Origin: Ruania halotolerans
GTDB taxonomy: Bacteria > Actinomycetota > Actinomycetes > Actinomycetales > Beutenbergiaceae
Assembly: GCF_021049285.1 (NCBI RefSeq)
Contig: NZ_CP088017.1
Location: 1,809,380 to 1,873,379 of the forward strand
Direction of reading: 5' to 3'
Length of the DNA: 64,000 bases
In this document: piece by piece, positions 1 through 8,847 of the stretch
Numbering within the stretch: the stretch's first letter is position 1
Layout: the number at the start of each line of letters is the position of its first letter
The notes under the pieces: model-generated
Databases searched by the model: none
The model's input: only the letters and a program-made list of their open reading frames with translations
Told to the model about the DNA's origin: nothing
Translations under genes and position numbers: made by a program

Positions 1-34
1 GAGGACGCCTGACGAACTCCCTGAACACTGCACG

Positions 35-63
35 GCCGCGGTACCGCCCGCGGCAGAGGAAGG
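35..63 (+). promoter_or_regulatory. Leader hairpin and Shine-Dalgarno before the siderophore-binding lipoprotein gene
   Basis: A 7-bp perfect inverted repeat (GCCGCGG at 35-41 and CCGCGGC at 48-54, loop of 6) sits directly before a purine-rich ribosome-binding stretch AGAGGAAGGA (55-64) that serves the ATG at 69. No DtxR/IdeR-type iron box is visible in the 68 bases available; it may lie left of the window. Confidence 0.35.
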
Positions 64-68
64 ACACC

Positions 69-1118
69 ATGTTCCGCGTTTCACCTCGTGGCGCCATCGC
101 CGCGGCCGCCCTGGTCGCCGTCGGCCTCGCCGGCTGCTCCGGCGCAGCCGATTCCACCGACAATGACTCGGAGGAGACCACGGCCACAGAGTCCGGCGAG
201 TGGACTCCCATCACCGTTGAGCACGCTCTCGGCACCACCACGATTGAGGAGCAGCCTGAGCGGGTGGCTGCGATCGGCTGGGCGAACCACGAGGTGGCGC
301 TGGCTCTCGGAATCGTGCCCGTCGGCATGCCGCTGACCGCCTGGGGCGATGACGACGACAACGGTGTGCACCCGTGGGTGGAGGCCAAGCTGGACGAGCT
401 CGGCGCCGAGATGCCCGTGCTGTACGACGAGACCGATGGCATCGACTTCGAGGCCGTGGCTGACTCCGATCCCGACGTGATCCTCGCCGCATACTCCGGG
501 CTCTCCCAGGACGACTACGACACGCTCTCCGAGATCGCCCCCGTGGCGGCTTACCCGGAGACCGCCTGGGGTACGCCGTGGCGCGAGATCATCGAGGTCA
601 ACGCCACCGCGCTCGGCCTGGCCGAGGAGGGTGACGCCCTGGTCACCGAGCTCGAGGAGAAGATCGCCGCCGCCGTGGCCGAGTACCCCGAGCTGGAGGG
701 TGCCACCGCGATGATGGTCACCCATGTGGATCCCTCGGACCTGAGTGAAGTCAACTTCTACAACGCCTATGACACCCGCACCCAGTTCTTCGAGGACCTG
801 GGCATGACGATCCCGGCCAGCCTCCAGGAGGTCTCGACTGACCCGACCGTCTGGAATGGCAGCGTCAGCACCGAACAGGCCGACATCTTCGACGATGTGG
901 ACGTGTTCGTGACCTACGGCGGCCAGGAGCTCATCGACGCCCTCGAGGCCGACCCGTTGCTCTCCCAACTGCCCGCCGTGGCGAATGACGCCGTGGTGAA
1001 CCTCGACGGTGACTCACCGCTCGGCACTGCCGCGAACCCCACACCGCTCCAGGTGGCCGAGACCGACCTGGTGGAGCAGTACGTGGCGCTCCTCGCCGGC
1101 GCCGCCGCCAACGGCTAA
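69..1118 (+). CDS. Iron-siderophore ABC transporter substrate-binding lipoprotein
   Basis: This is the extracytoplasmic binding component of a ferric-siderophore importer. The 349-residue protein has a lipoprotein signal peptide ending in the lipobox L-A-G-C with the acylated cysteine at residue 23. It then follows the periplasmic-binding fold of the FepB/FecB class: an N-terminal segment containing 'QPERVAAIGW', a middle helix, and a C-terminal domain with 'VFVTYGGQELIDAL'. The length is usual for the family. The ATG has a good ribosome-binding site. The two permeases and the ATPase follow directly, which makes an iron-siderophore role likely; the exact siderophore cannot be read from sequence. 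Confidence 0.93.
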   Translation: MFRVSPRGAIAAAALVAVGLAGCSGAADSTDNDSEETTATESGEWTPITVEHALGTTTIEEQPERVAAIGWANHEVALALGIVPVGMPLTAWGDDDDNGVHPWVEAKLDELGAEMPVLYDETDGIDFEAVADSDPDVILAAYSGLSQDDYDTLSEIAPVAAYPETAWGTPWREIIEVNATALGLAEEGDALVTELEEKIAAAVAEYPELEGATAMMVTHVDPSDLSEVNFYNAYDTRTQFFEDLGMTIPASLQEVSTDPTVWNGSVSTEQADIFDDVDVFVTYGGQELIDALEADPLLSQLPAVANDAVVNLDGDSPLGTAANPTPLQVAETDLVEQYVALLAGAAANG

Positions 1119-1127
1119 GGAGACTCC

Positions 1128-2183
1128 ATCAGCACGGCCACCGCCACGCCACCCGCCGCAGCCGGATCTGCCACAGGCACACTCCAGCGCTCGCGGCGGG
1201 TGCGCGTGCTTGCCCTCTGCGCCCTGACGGCGGCCCTGCTCGCAGTCATGGTCGTCTCCGTGGCGTACGGGTCACGTGAGGTGAGCATGGAGGACATCCT
1301 TGCGGCGCTGGGCGGATCGACGGAGGGTTTCGACCACGGCGCCGTCGCACGCCGGATCCCGCGCACCGTGATGGCGGTCCTTGCCGGTGCAGGTCTGGCG
1401 GTCTCCGGTGCGGTGATGCAGGGCGTCACGCGGAACCCGCTGGCCGATCCGGGCATTCTCGGCGTGACCACCGGGGCGTCGCTGGCCGTGGTGATCGGGT
1501 TGGCCTGGTTCGGGCTGGCCAGCGCCACCTCGTACATCCTGTTCGCGATCATCGGAGCCGGCGCCACCGCCACCTTCGTCTACCTCGTGGGCTCGCTCGG
1601 CCGGGAGGGAGCCACTCCGCTGAAGTTGGCGCTCGCCGGGGCGGCCACCGCCGCCGCGCTCGCCTCACTCGTCACCGCCGTGGTGCTGCCCCGCCGGGAC
1701 ATCGCCGAAGGTGCCACGTCCTGGCAGATCGGGGGCGTCGGCGGCGCCACGGCCGCGTCGATCAGCACCGTACTGCCATTCCTCGTGGTCGGGTTCGGCA
1801 TCTGCCTGCTGATGGCGAAGGGGCTGAACACGCTCGCCCTCGGGGACGAACTCGCCGCCGGGCTGGGGGAGCGGGTGGCGGTGACCCGGGGGGTGGCCGC
1901 CTTCGGTGCCGTGGTGCTGGCCGGTGCCGTGACCGCCGTGACCGGGCCGATCGGTTTCGTCGGGCTCGTGGTGCCGCACGCGTGCCGCATGCTCGCGGGT
2001 CCGGACCACCGGTGGCTGCTGCCATTGAGCGCACTCGGTGGTGGGATCCTGCTCACTGCGGCGGACGTACTCGGCCGCGTGGTGGCCAGGCCGGAGGAGA
2101 TCGACGTGGCGATCATCACCGCCATCGTGGGAGCCCCGTTCTTCATCGCGATCGTCCGCCGGCACAAGGTGCGTGCCCTGTGA
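1128..2183 (+). CDS. FecCD-family siderophore permease, probably started at an ATC codon
   Basis: This is one of the two membrane subunits of the ferric-siderophore importer. The protein shows the FecCD hallmark segments 'AVMQGVTRNPLADPGILGV' and 'TGPIGFVGLVVPHACRML' and about nine or ten hydrophobic helices. The first conventional start is GTG at 1200, but that start has no ribosome-binding site and would begin inside the first arginine-rich cytoplasmic segment. In frame, 24 codons earlier, ATC at 1128 stands 5 nt after AAGGAG (1117-1122), just after the stop of the previous gene; the encoded extension (STATATPPAAAG...) looks like a normal cytoplasmic N-terminus. I therefore favour ATC, while GTG 1200 remains possible. 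Its stop overlaps the next start in GTGA. Confidence 0.88.
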   Translation: MSTATATPPAAAGSATGTLQRSRRVRVLALCALTAALLAVMVVSVAYGSREVSMEDILAALGGSTEGFDHGAVARRIPRTVMAVLAGAGLAVSGAVMQGVTRNPLADPGILGVTTGASLAVVIGLAWFGLASATSYILFAIIGAGATATFVYLVGSLGREGATPLKLALAGAATAAALASLVTAVVLPRRDIAEGATSWQIGGVGGATAASISTVLPFLVVGFGICLLMAKGLNTLALGDELAAGLGERVAVTRGVAAFGAVVLAGAVTAVTGPIGFVGLVVPHACRMLAGPDHRWLLPLSALGGGILLTAADVLGRVVARPEEIDVAIITAIVGAPFFIAIVRRHKVRAL

Positions 2184-3286
2184 GCGCACCAACCAGGATC
2201 GCGGCGCCCACCGCCGTCGGGCCGGAACGCCACGGCAAGAGGCTCTCCGCCCCCGACCCCGCGGTGGTGCGGGCCGTGGCCGCGAGCAGGCGGGCCCGCC
2301 TGCGCCGGCGGCGAGTCGTGATTGCCCTGCTGGCAACCCTCGTGGTGGTGATGTTCGCCGTGACCCTCATGGTGGGGCGCACCTTCTATCCACCCGCAGA
2401 TGTGCTCGGCGTGCTTCTCGGTCAGGACGTCTCCGGTGCGAACTTCACGGTCGGCACGTTGCGGCTGCCCCGCGCGAGCGTGGCGGTGCTCACCGGTCTG
2501 TGCTTCGGCCTCGGTGGCGTCACCTTCCAGACGATGCTCCGCAACCCGCTCGCCAGCCCCGACATCATCGGTATCACCTCCGGTGCCGGAGCAGCCGCGG
2601 CCGTGGCGATCATCTTCTTCGGCCTCGGCGGCTTCACTGTCTCGGTGGTGGCCGTGCTCGCCGGCCTGGGCGTGGCGATGGCCGTCTACCTGCTCTCCTA
2701 CCGCAACGGCGTGGCGGGCACCCGGCTCGTCCTGATCGGCATCGGCATGGCGGCCATGCTGAACAGCGTCACCTCCTACGCCCTCGACAAGGCACCGCAG
2801 TGGGAACTGCAGGAGGCGATGCGCTGGCTCACCGGCAGCCTGAACGGATCGTCGTGGAAAGACGCGGCGCCCCTGGCCATCGCGCTGGTCGTGCTCGGCC
2901 CGTTACTGCTGGCCCAGGTGCGCAACCTCGGCGCCCTGCAGCTCGGCGATGACACGGCCGGAGCAGTCGGCGTGCACACTGAACGCACCCGGATCATGGC
3001 GATCGTCACTGCCGTCGGGCTGATCACGTTCGCGACGGCGGCCGCCGGCCCAATCGCCTTCGTCGCCTTCCTCTCCGGTCCGATTGCCGCCCGGATCGTC
3101 GGCCCGCGCGGCTCGATGCTCGTGCCGGCCGCGCTGGTGGGAGCGCTGCTGGTCCTGGTGGCGGATCTGACTGCCCAGTTCGCCTTCGGAACGAAGTTCC
3201 CGGTCGGGGTGATCACCGGTGTGCTCGGCGCCCCGTACCTCGTCTATCTGATCATCCGCACCAACCGCACCGGAGGTGCGCTGTGA
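2180..3286 (+). CDS. FecCD-family siderophore permease, second subunit
   Basis: This is the partner membrane subunit of the ferric-siderophore importer. It carries the paralogous motifs 'FQTMLRNPLASPDIIGITSG' and 'AAGPIAFVAFLSGPIAARI' and multiple transmembrane helices, after a basic N-terminal segment of about 45 residues. The GTG at 2180 is chosen because it overlaps the preceding stop (GTGA), the arrangement expected for translational coupling in this operon; a longer open frame to 1982 lies wholly within the previous gene and is ignored. The C-terminus again overlaps the next gene by a GTGA. Confidence 0.94.
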   Translation: MSAPTRIAAPTAVGPERHGKRLSAPDPAVVRAVAASRRARLRRRRVVIALLATLVVVMFAVTLMVGRTFYPPADVLGVLLGQDVSGANFTVGTLRLPRASVAVLTGLCFGLGGVTFQTMLRNPLASPDIIGITSGAGAAAAVAIIFFGLGGFTVSVVAVLAGLGVAMAVYLLSYRNGVAGTRLVLIGIGMAAMLNSVTSYALDKAPQWELQEAMRWLTGSLNGSSWKDAAPLAIALVVLGPLLLAQVRNLGALQLGDDTAGAVGVHTERTRIMAIVTAVGLITFATAAAGPIAFVAFLSGPIAARIVGPRGSMLVPAALVGALLVLVADLTAQFAFGTKFPVGVITGVLGAPYLVYLIIRTNRTGGAL

Positions 3287-4086
3287 CCCGCGACCGTGAA
3301 CTCCGCGTGGAGAACCTGACCGTCGGGTACCACGAACGGGTCGTGATCGAATCGCTGGATCTGACGATCCCGCCAGGGCAGATCACTGCGATCGTCGGAG
3401 CAAACGCCTGCGGGAAGTCCACGTTGCTGCGTTCGATGAGCCGCCTCCTCGGCCCGCGCGGCGGCCAGGTACTACTCGATGGGCGAGCCGTGCACCGGAT
3501 GCCGGCCAAGCAACTTGCGCGGGAACTGGGGTTGCTCCCGCAGGCACCGATCGCCCCGGAGGGAATCACGGTCAGCGATCTGGTGGGCCGCGGCCGGCAC
3601 CCGCACCAGCGGATCCTCAGCCGGTGGTCAGCCGCGGACGACGAAGCCGTGGCCGATGCGCTCACCGTGACCGACACGCTGGAGCTCGCCGAGCGGCCGG
3701 TGGATGAGCTCTCTGGTGGGCAACGCCAACGCGTGTGGATCGCGATGGCGCTGGCGCAGCGCACCGATGTGTTGCTGTTGGACGAACCGACCACGTTTCT
3801 CGATGTCAGCCACCAGGTGGAGGTGCTCGACCTGCTCACCGATCTGAACGCGGCGCGGGGCACCACGATCGTGATGGTGTTACATGACCTGAATCTCGCC
3901 GCGCGCTACGCCGACCACCTCATCGCGATGGCCGACGGCCAGCTGCACGCCGCCGGTGCACCGGAGCAGGTGCTCACCCCGGACATGGTGCGGACCGTAT
4001 TCGGGCTCGACAGCGACGTGATCACCGACCCGGTCTCTGGCAAACCGCTGATGCTCCCCAAGGGCCGTCACCACAGCTTCGTCTGA
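3283..4086 (+). CDS. Iron-siderophore ABC transporter ATP-binding protein
   Basis: This is the cytoplasmic ATPase (FecE/FhuC type) that powers the importer. At 267 residues it has the usual length. Visible motifs are Walker A 'GANACGKST' near residue 38, the signature 'LSGGQRQRVWIAMALAQ', Walker B 'LLLLDEPTTFLD', and the H-loop in 'MVLHDLNLAARYAD'. It is the last gene of the four-gene operon. The GTG start overlaps the stop of the second permease. A long inverted repeat follows and probably ends the transcript. Confidence 0.95.
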   Translation: MTRDRELRVENLTVGYHERVVIESLDLTIPPGQITAIVGANACGKSTLLRSMSRLLGPRGGQVLLDGRAVHRMPAKQLARELGLLPQAPIAPEGITVSDLVGRGRHPHQRILSRWSAADDEAVADALTVTDTLELAERPVDELSGGQRQRVWIAMALAQRTDVLLLDEPTTFLDVSHQVEVLDLLTDLNAARGTTIVMVLHDLNLAARYADHLIAMADGQLHAAGAPEQVLTPDMVRTVFGLDSDVITDPVSGKPLMLPKGRHHSFV

Positions 4087-4090
4087 CAAT

Positions 4091-4164
4091 CCACCGGCGC
4101 CGAGCGCAAAGTTGTGCGGCCTTCGCTCGAGTTCCCACGTGCCAGGTTTGCGCTCGGCCGGTGG
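4091..4164. terminator. Long inverted repeat between convergent genes, probable terminator
   Basis: CCACCGG-CG-CCGAGCGCAAA (4091-4110) pairs with TTTGCGCTCGGCCGGTGG (4147-4164), an 18-bp stem interrupted by a 2-nt bulge, with a 36-nt loop. It lies between the ends of the siderophore operon and the convergent M23 peptidase gene. There is no U-tract, as is common in actinobacteria. It could also be a copy of a dispersed palindromic repeat, which only a genome search would show. Confidence 0.5.
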
Positions 4165-4225
4165 GGGAGGGCGTGGAGAGTGATGGGCGAAGCGTCGGGA
4201 GGACGAGGAAGGGGCAGAGGAAGGG

Positions 4226-4933
4226 TCAGCCGGAGCCGATCAGGCGCTCGAACCGCCCCGGCACGCCGTGGGTGACGGGCGTGACCAGGGTGGCCCCGCC
4301 GTCGGACTTCTCCACCAGGTCATACCGGGTGAACGCGCACGGCAGGCCCTTGGCCACCCGCAGATCCTCGGAGTCCATCAGCTGCAGATGCAGGTGCGGC
4401 ATCGTGGAGTTCCCGGTGTGCCCGACCCGGCCGATCAGGTCCCCGGCCCGCACGCGCTGCCCAGACCGCACGGCCGCACTCCTGGGCACCAGGTGACCCA
4501 TCCCCACGAACACCGAATCGCCGCGATCGGCTCGTACGATCACGTAGTTGCCCAGCACCTGGGCCATCTGCTTGGGGTTCTCGGGCTGGAACGTGGCCCC
4601 GGTGTGGATCGCCCGGGCGGATTCGCGCGCCGGATGCACCCAGGATCGCTCCTTGGCGCCATCGACCACCCGCACCACCTCACCGTCGCACGGGGCATGC
4701 ACCGGCTGCCCCCACGCGTAGAACTCCCGGGTGGGCGCACCGCTGAGCAGCATCCGCCACGTGGGAGCCGGGTGCGCATGGAACCCGGGGCGGGTGTCGA
4801 CCTGCACGAAGTCGTAGGCGAAACGCTGCCCGAGCAGATCCGTGCCGTGGCTGGGGATGCGGTGAGCGGGGGTGGTCACAGCCGTCCACCCGGCCCCGCG
4901 GAGCGGGAAATCCACCACGATCGGATTCGGCAT
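4226..4933 (-). CDS. M23-family (LytM-like) metallopeptidase domain protein
   Basis: The protein resembles zinc peptidases of the M23/LytM family, which cut peptidoglycan cross-bridges. The zinc ligand pattern is visible as 'HGTDLLGQRFAYDF' near residue 30 and the C-terminal 'GHTGNSTMPHLHLQLMD' with its HxH pair. The beta-strand 'PVHAPCDGEVVRVVDG' is also typical. I place the start at ATG 4933 (MPNPIVVDF); a longer frame reaches 5017 but would overlap the divergent gene at 5007. No signal peptide is evident from this start, so a cytoplasmic or non-peptidoglycan role is possible. Some members of this subgroup are catalytically untested. Confidence 0.85.
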   Translation of the reverse strand: MPNPIVVDFPLRGAGWTAVTTPAHRIPSHGTDLLGQRFAYDFVQVDTRPGFHAHPAPTWRMLLSGAPTREFYAWGQPVHAPCDGEVVRVVDGAKERSWVHPARESARAIHTGATFQPENPKQMAQVLGNYVIVRADRGDSVFVGMGHLVPRSAAVRSGQRVRAGDLIGRVGHTGNSTMPHLHLQLMDSEDLRVAKGLPCAFTRYDLVEKSDGGATLVTPVTHGVPGRFERLIGSG

Positions 4934-5006
4934 GGCGCTGGGTCGGGGCACGAGCACCACGCTAACGCGCTGGGAATGACTGGCACCACCACGGAGTTCC
5001 GAGAAT

Positions 5007-5423
5007 ATGGACTTCAATCAGCAGATCATCGATACCTTCCGCGCCAACGGCGGCGAGGTGAACGAACCCATGCAGTTCGGCAAGTCGCTCGTGCTCGTGC
5101 ACGTGCCCAAGAAGGACGGAACCGAGCGGGTGGTGCCATTGGCCTCGATTGCCACCGATGGTGCGTGGCACGTGGTGGCCTCGGCTGCCGGATCCCCGAG
5201 TCATCCGGCGTGGGTGTTCGGGTTGCGGCGCACCGAGACCGCCACCATCGAAGTACCCGGTGAACCGGTGGAGACGGTCACCGTCTCGGTGACCGAACTC
5301 GACGAACCGGCACGAGCAACGATGTGGGAGCGATTCAAGGCCATGTCAGCCGGATTCGCGGAGTACGAGAAGACCGCGGAGGGGCGGGCGTTCCCCATCT
5401 TCCAGTTGGAGCGCCGCGACTGA
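5007..5423 (+). CDS. Deazaflavin (F420)-dependent nitroreductase-family protein
   Basis: The 138-residue protein matches the small split-barrel family of F420H2-dependent nitro/quinone reductases (Ddn-like, DUF385). Supporting segments are 'GKSLVLVHVPKKDGTERVVPLA', 'WHVVASAAGSPSHPAWVFGLRR' and the C-terminal 'RATMWERFKAMSAGFAEYEKTAEGR.FPIFQLER', all characteristic of the family. The ATG at 5007 is preceded by a purine run. It is divergent from the M23 peptidase gene with only about 73 bp between starts. The substrate is unknown; F420 binding is inferred from family membership. Confidence 0.85.
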   Translation: MDFNQQIIDTFRANGGEVNEPMQFGKSLVLVHVPKKDGTERVVPLASIATDGAWHVVASAAGSPSHPAWVFGLRRTETATIEVPGEPVETVTVSVTELDEPARATMWERFKAMSAGFAEYEKTAEGRAFPIFQLERRD

Positions 5424-5497
5424 GCATTCCACCATGCGCCGCTCTGAGCGAGAGCCACGCGATTGTGGGTGGGCCGCCGTCGTGATTGTCTGATCGG

Positions 5498-7306
5498 GTG
5501 AGTTCTCCCATCGGCGACTACGCCCTCCTGGCCGACCTGCACACTGGCCCACTGGTTTCGGCCGAGGGGAGCATCGACTGGCTCTGTCTGCCCCGGTTCG
5601 ACTCCGACTCGGTGTTCGCTGCGATCCTCGGCACGCCGGATCACGGCCGATGGCTGATGGCACCCGCGGGCGGCACCCTGACTGAGCGCATCTACGAACC
5701 GGGTACCTTCGTGCTGCGCAGTACGTGGACCACCCCCACCGGCACCGCCGAGATCACCGAGTTCATGCCGATCGACGGCGACCGCGCAGACATCGTGCGG
5801 ATCGCGCGGTGCACCAGCGGCGAAGTGGCGATCGTGCACGACCTCCGGCTACGCCCGGAGTACGCGGCTTCGTTGCCGTGGGTCCGTCGGGTGCCGGACG
5901 GACCAGAGATCGACCGTTCCGCCGCTTCTGCTGATCACGCCGATGGTGAGGATGGTGGCTACCTGCTCGCCATCGCCGGACCCGATGCCTACGTACTGCG
6001 TGGGCCCGCGCTCACCTCCGCCGGGCACTGCCACGAAGGAACGTTCACTCTGACGGCGGGGCAGGAGGAGGTCTGGGACCTCACCTGGGCACCCTCGTTC
6101 CGGCAGACTCCGGCGCCCCTGGATGTTGCCGCGGCATTGGCGAGCACCCGCGAGTTCTGGAGGGACTGGGCCGCCCGCGCCGAGTGCGAGGGACCGTGGG
6201 CCGAGGCCGTGGAGCGGTCGCTGCTCGTGCTGCGCGCTCTCACCCACGCCGAGACGGGCGGGATCGTCGCGGCCCCGACCACCTCACTGCCCGAGGATCC
6301 GGGCGGGGTGCGCAACTGGGATTACCGGTTCTGCTGGCTGCGCGACTCCGCCCTCACACTGGAGGCCCTGCTCGCGCACGGGCGTACCGAGGTGGCCCAC
6401 CACTGGCGGGACTGGCTGCTGCGTGCGGTGGCCGGCGATCCCGAGGATCTGCAGATCATGTACGGGATCGCAGGGGAACGTCAGCTGCCTGAGCGCACCC
6501 TCGGTCACCTGCCCGGGCACCTGGACTCGCGCCCGGTGCGAATCGGCAACGGCGCGGTCGGGCAGTTCCAGGCCGATGTGGTGGGGGAGGTGATGATCGC
6601 GCTCGACCAGCTCCGCGCCGCAGGCGTGGCCGAGGACGACTTCTCCTGGCCGCTGCAGCGGGCGATGATCGACTACGCCGTGGACGCCATGGGTCGCAAG
6701 GACCAGGGGCTGTGGGAGATGCGCGGCGACGCGCACTACTTCACCCACTCCCGGGTGATGATCTGGGCCGCGCTGGATCGAGGCGTGCGAGCGGTCGCCG
6801 AGTACGGCCTGCCCGGCCCGGCGCAAGAATGGGCCCGGCTGCGCGATCAGCTGCGCGAGGAGATCCTCAGCCGCGGTGTACATCCCGAGACCGGCGCGTT
6901 CACGCAGCACTACGACACCCGCGAGGTGGACGCCTCCTTGCTGCAGATCCCACAGACCGGGTTCGTCGCCTACGACGACCGCAGGATGCTCGCCACGGTG
7001 GCGCAGATGGAGGCCGAGCTCCGCCATGACGGCCTGCTGCTCCGGTACCGCACCAACGGTACCGATGGACTCAGCGGTGACGAGTATCCGTTCCTTGCCT
7101 GCTCGTTCTGGCTCGTGGAGCAGTACGCCCACAGCGGCCGGCGCCCGGACGCCGTCGCGCTGATGGATCGGCTGGTGGGATTGCGCACGGAGCTGGGCCT
7201 GCTCGCCGAGGAATACGACCCGGCAGGGTCGCGGCAGATGGGAAACTTCCCTCAGGCGTTCTCACACCTGGCCCTGGTGCGTGCCGCCGATGCCCTCGGC
7301 CAGTAG
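5498..7306 (+). CDS. Glycoside hydrolase family 15 protein (glucoamylase/trehalase type)
   Basis: The protein is a cytoplasmic GH15 enzyme of about 602 residues. The N-terminal beta domain shows 'GDYALLADLHTGPLVS..GSIDWLCLPRFDS' and the catalytic (alpha/alpha)6 barrel has 'GGVRNWDYRFCWLRDSALTLEAL', diagnostic for bacterial GH15 enzymes that act on trehalose or alpha-1,4-glucans. There is no signal peptide. GTG 5498 is preferred over TTG 5486 because the family N-terminus begins at the SSPIGDY segment. It stands just before a glucose-6-phosphate dehydrogenase gene (30 bp gap), suggesting that released glucose feeds the pentose phosphate pathway. Confidence 0.93.
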   Translation: MSSPIGDYALLADLHTGPLVSAEGSIDWLCLPRFDSDSVFAAILGTPDHGRWLMAPAGGTLTERIYEPGTFVLRSTWTTPTGTAEITEFMPIDGDRADIVRIARCTSGEVAIVHDLRLRPEYAASLPWVRRVPDGPEIDRSAASADHADGEDGGYLLAIAGPDAYVLRGPALTSAGHCHEGTFTLTAGQEEVWDLTWAPSFRQTPAPLDVAAALASTREFWRDWAARAECEGPWAEAVERSLLVLRALTHAETGGIVAAPTTSLPEDPGGVRNWDYRFCWLRDSALTLEALLAHGRTEVAHHWRDWLLRAVAGDPEDLQIMYGIAGERQLPERTLGHLPGHLDSRPVRIGNGAVGQFQADVVGEVMIALDQLRAAGVAEDDFSWPLQRAMIDYAVDAMGRKDQGLWEMRGDAHYFTHSRVMIWAALDRGVRAVAEYGLPGPAQEWARLRDQLREEILSRGVHPETGAFTQHYDTREVDASLLQIPQTGFVAYDDRRMLATVAQMEAELRHDGLLLRYRTNGTDGLSGDEYPFLACSFWLVEQYAHSGRRPDAVALMDRLVGLRTELGLLAEEYDPAGSRQMGNFPQAFSHLALVRAADALGQ

Positions 7307-7336
7307 TCCACGCACGTCAGCGAAACGGAGCCCGCG

Positions 7337-8776
7337 ATGACCCCCACCTGCACACTGGTGATCCTCGGCGCCTCCGGTGACCTCACCGAGCGGTTGCTGC
7401 TGCCCGGGATCGGTTCGTTGCTCGAGCGCGAGCCGGACCGTGCCCTGCGGATCGTCGGCTCCGACCGGGTCGAGATGAGCGATGCACAGTTCGCGGAGTT
7501 GCTCGTACGCGCACTCATCGCCGGTGGAGCTGCCGAGCAGGTGGCCCACCGGATCGCCGACGACGCCGCGTACGTGTGCGCAGACGTCACCGATTCGGAT
7601 GGCTTGCGTGAGGTGCTCGGACAGGCGCAGGGGTGTGTGATCCGCCCGCGCAGCAGCGGCCGCCGGGCCCACCAGGAGGTGCCCGACGGCGGTGGTCACC
7701 TCGTGCTGTACTTCGCCCTGCCGCCTGCGGTCACCGAACGGGCGTGTGCGGCATTGCAGGAGGTTGAGCTTCCGGACCGCACGCACCTGGCGATGGAGAA
7801 ACCGTTCGGCCGGGACGAGGCCAGTGCGCGCGCACTGAACGAGCGGGTGGCCACACTGGTGCCGGAATCTCAGGTGCACCGGGTGGACCACTTCCTCGGC
7901 AAGTCGACAGTGCTCGACGTGATTGCCCTGCGGTTCGCGAACCGGCTGTTCCAGGCGGTCTGGAGTGCGGAACACATCGAGAGCATCGAGATCGCCTATG
8001 ACGAGTCGCTCGCCCTCGAGGGGCGGGCGGGGTACTACGACCATGCCGGTGCCCTGCGGGACATGATCCAGTCCCATCTGCTGCAGGTGCTTGCCTTGGT
8101 GGCGATGGAACCTCCGGCGCGGATCACCGACCGTGACCTACGCGATGCCACGGCCGCTGTGCTGCGGGCCACGCGGCTGTGGGGTGGCGGGCCGGAGACG
8201 GCGAGCCGGCGCGCCCGGTACACCGCGGGATCGATCGGGGACCGGCAGGTGCCGGCGTACGTGGATGAACCGGGTGTGGATCCGGAGCGGGAGACGGAGA
8301 CGCTCGCCCAGGTCACGGTGGAGGTCGCGAATCCCCGTTGGGCCGGTATCCCGATCACGTTGCGTTCGGGGAAGGCGCTCGGGGCCACCCACAAGCATGT
8401 GGTGATCACGTTCGCCGATGTGCGGCATCTGCCGGACGGGCTCACCGGGCCCGATCCCCAGGATCAGCTGGTGATCGGTTTGAGCCCCGATGTGATGGAG
8501 CTGCGGATCACCACCAATGGCACCTCCGATCCGCTGGCCCTGGAGCAGAGCGTGTTCACCACGTCGCTGCGGGAGGCGGAACTGGAGGCCTACGGCGAGG
8601 TGCTCGCCGGGATCCTGGACGGTGATCCCATGCTCACAGTGCGCGGGGACGCCGCCGAGGAATGCTGGCGGATCTGTGATGACGTGCTCGCCGCCTGGAA
8701 GGACGGGCGAGTACCGATGGAGGAGTACCCGGCCGGGTCCGCCGTACCGAGTGCGTGGGGCGCCGCCCTCGACTGA
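7337..8776 (+). CDS. zwf: Glucose-6-phosphate dehydrogenase
   Basis: This enzyme oxidises glucose 6-phosphate with NADP to 6-phosphogluconolactone. The nucleotide-binding 'LVILGASGDLTERLLLPGI' is at the N-terminus, the substrate site 'RVDHFLGKS' (usually RIDHYLGK) lies at about residues 182-190, and 'GALRDMIQSHLLQVLALVAMEPP' follows near 235-258. At 479 residues it is within family range. Two oddities: the motif has S rather than E after the lysine, and a roughly 20-residue basic insert (GCVIRPRSSGRRAHQEV region, near residue 100) precedes the strand 'LYFALPP'. It is likely an accessory zwf paralogue, co-oriented with the GH15 gene. Confidence 0.92.
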   Translation: MTPTCTLVILGASGDLTERLLLPGIGSLLEREPDRALRIVGSDRVEMSDAQFAELLVRALIAGGAAEQVAHRIADDAAYVCADVTDSDGLREVLGQAQGCVIRPRSSGRRAHQEVPDGGGHLVLYFALPPAVTERACAALQEVELPDRTHLAMEKPFGRDEASARALNERVATLVPESQVHRVDHFLGKSTVLDVIALRFANRLFQAVWSAEHIESIEIAYDESLALEGRAGYYDHAGALRDMIQSHLLQVLALVAMEPPARITDRDLRDATAAVLRATRLWGGGPETASRRARYTAGSIGDRQVPAYVDEPGVDPERETETLAQVTVEVANPRWAGIPITLRSGKALGATHKHVVITFADVRHLPDGLTGPDPQDQLVIGLSPDVMELRITTNGTSDPLALEQSVFTTSLREAELEAYGEVLAGILDGDPMLTVRGDAAEECWRICDDVLAAWKDGRVPMEEYPAGSAVPSAWGAALD

Positions 8777-8847
8777 TCGCCGTCGGGAGGGCCGGACGCT
8801 GCGCGTGTAGGTCAGTCGTGACCCGGGCAGCGACCTACCCTGGTGCG

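Noticed and set aside
1-68. DtxR/IdeR iron box before the siderophore importer.
   Set aside because: No sequence like TTAGGTTAGGCTAACCTAA occurs in the 68 bases available.
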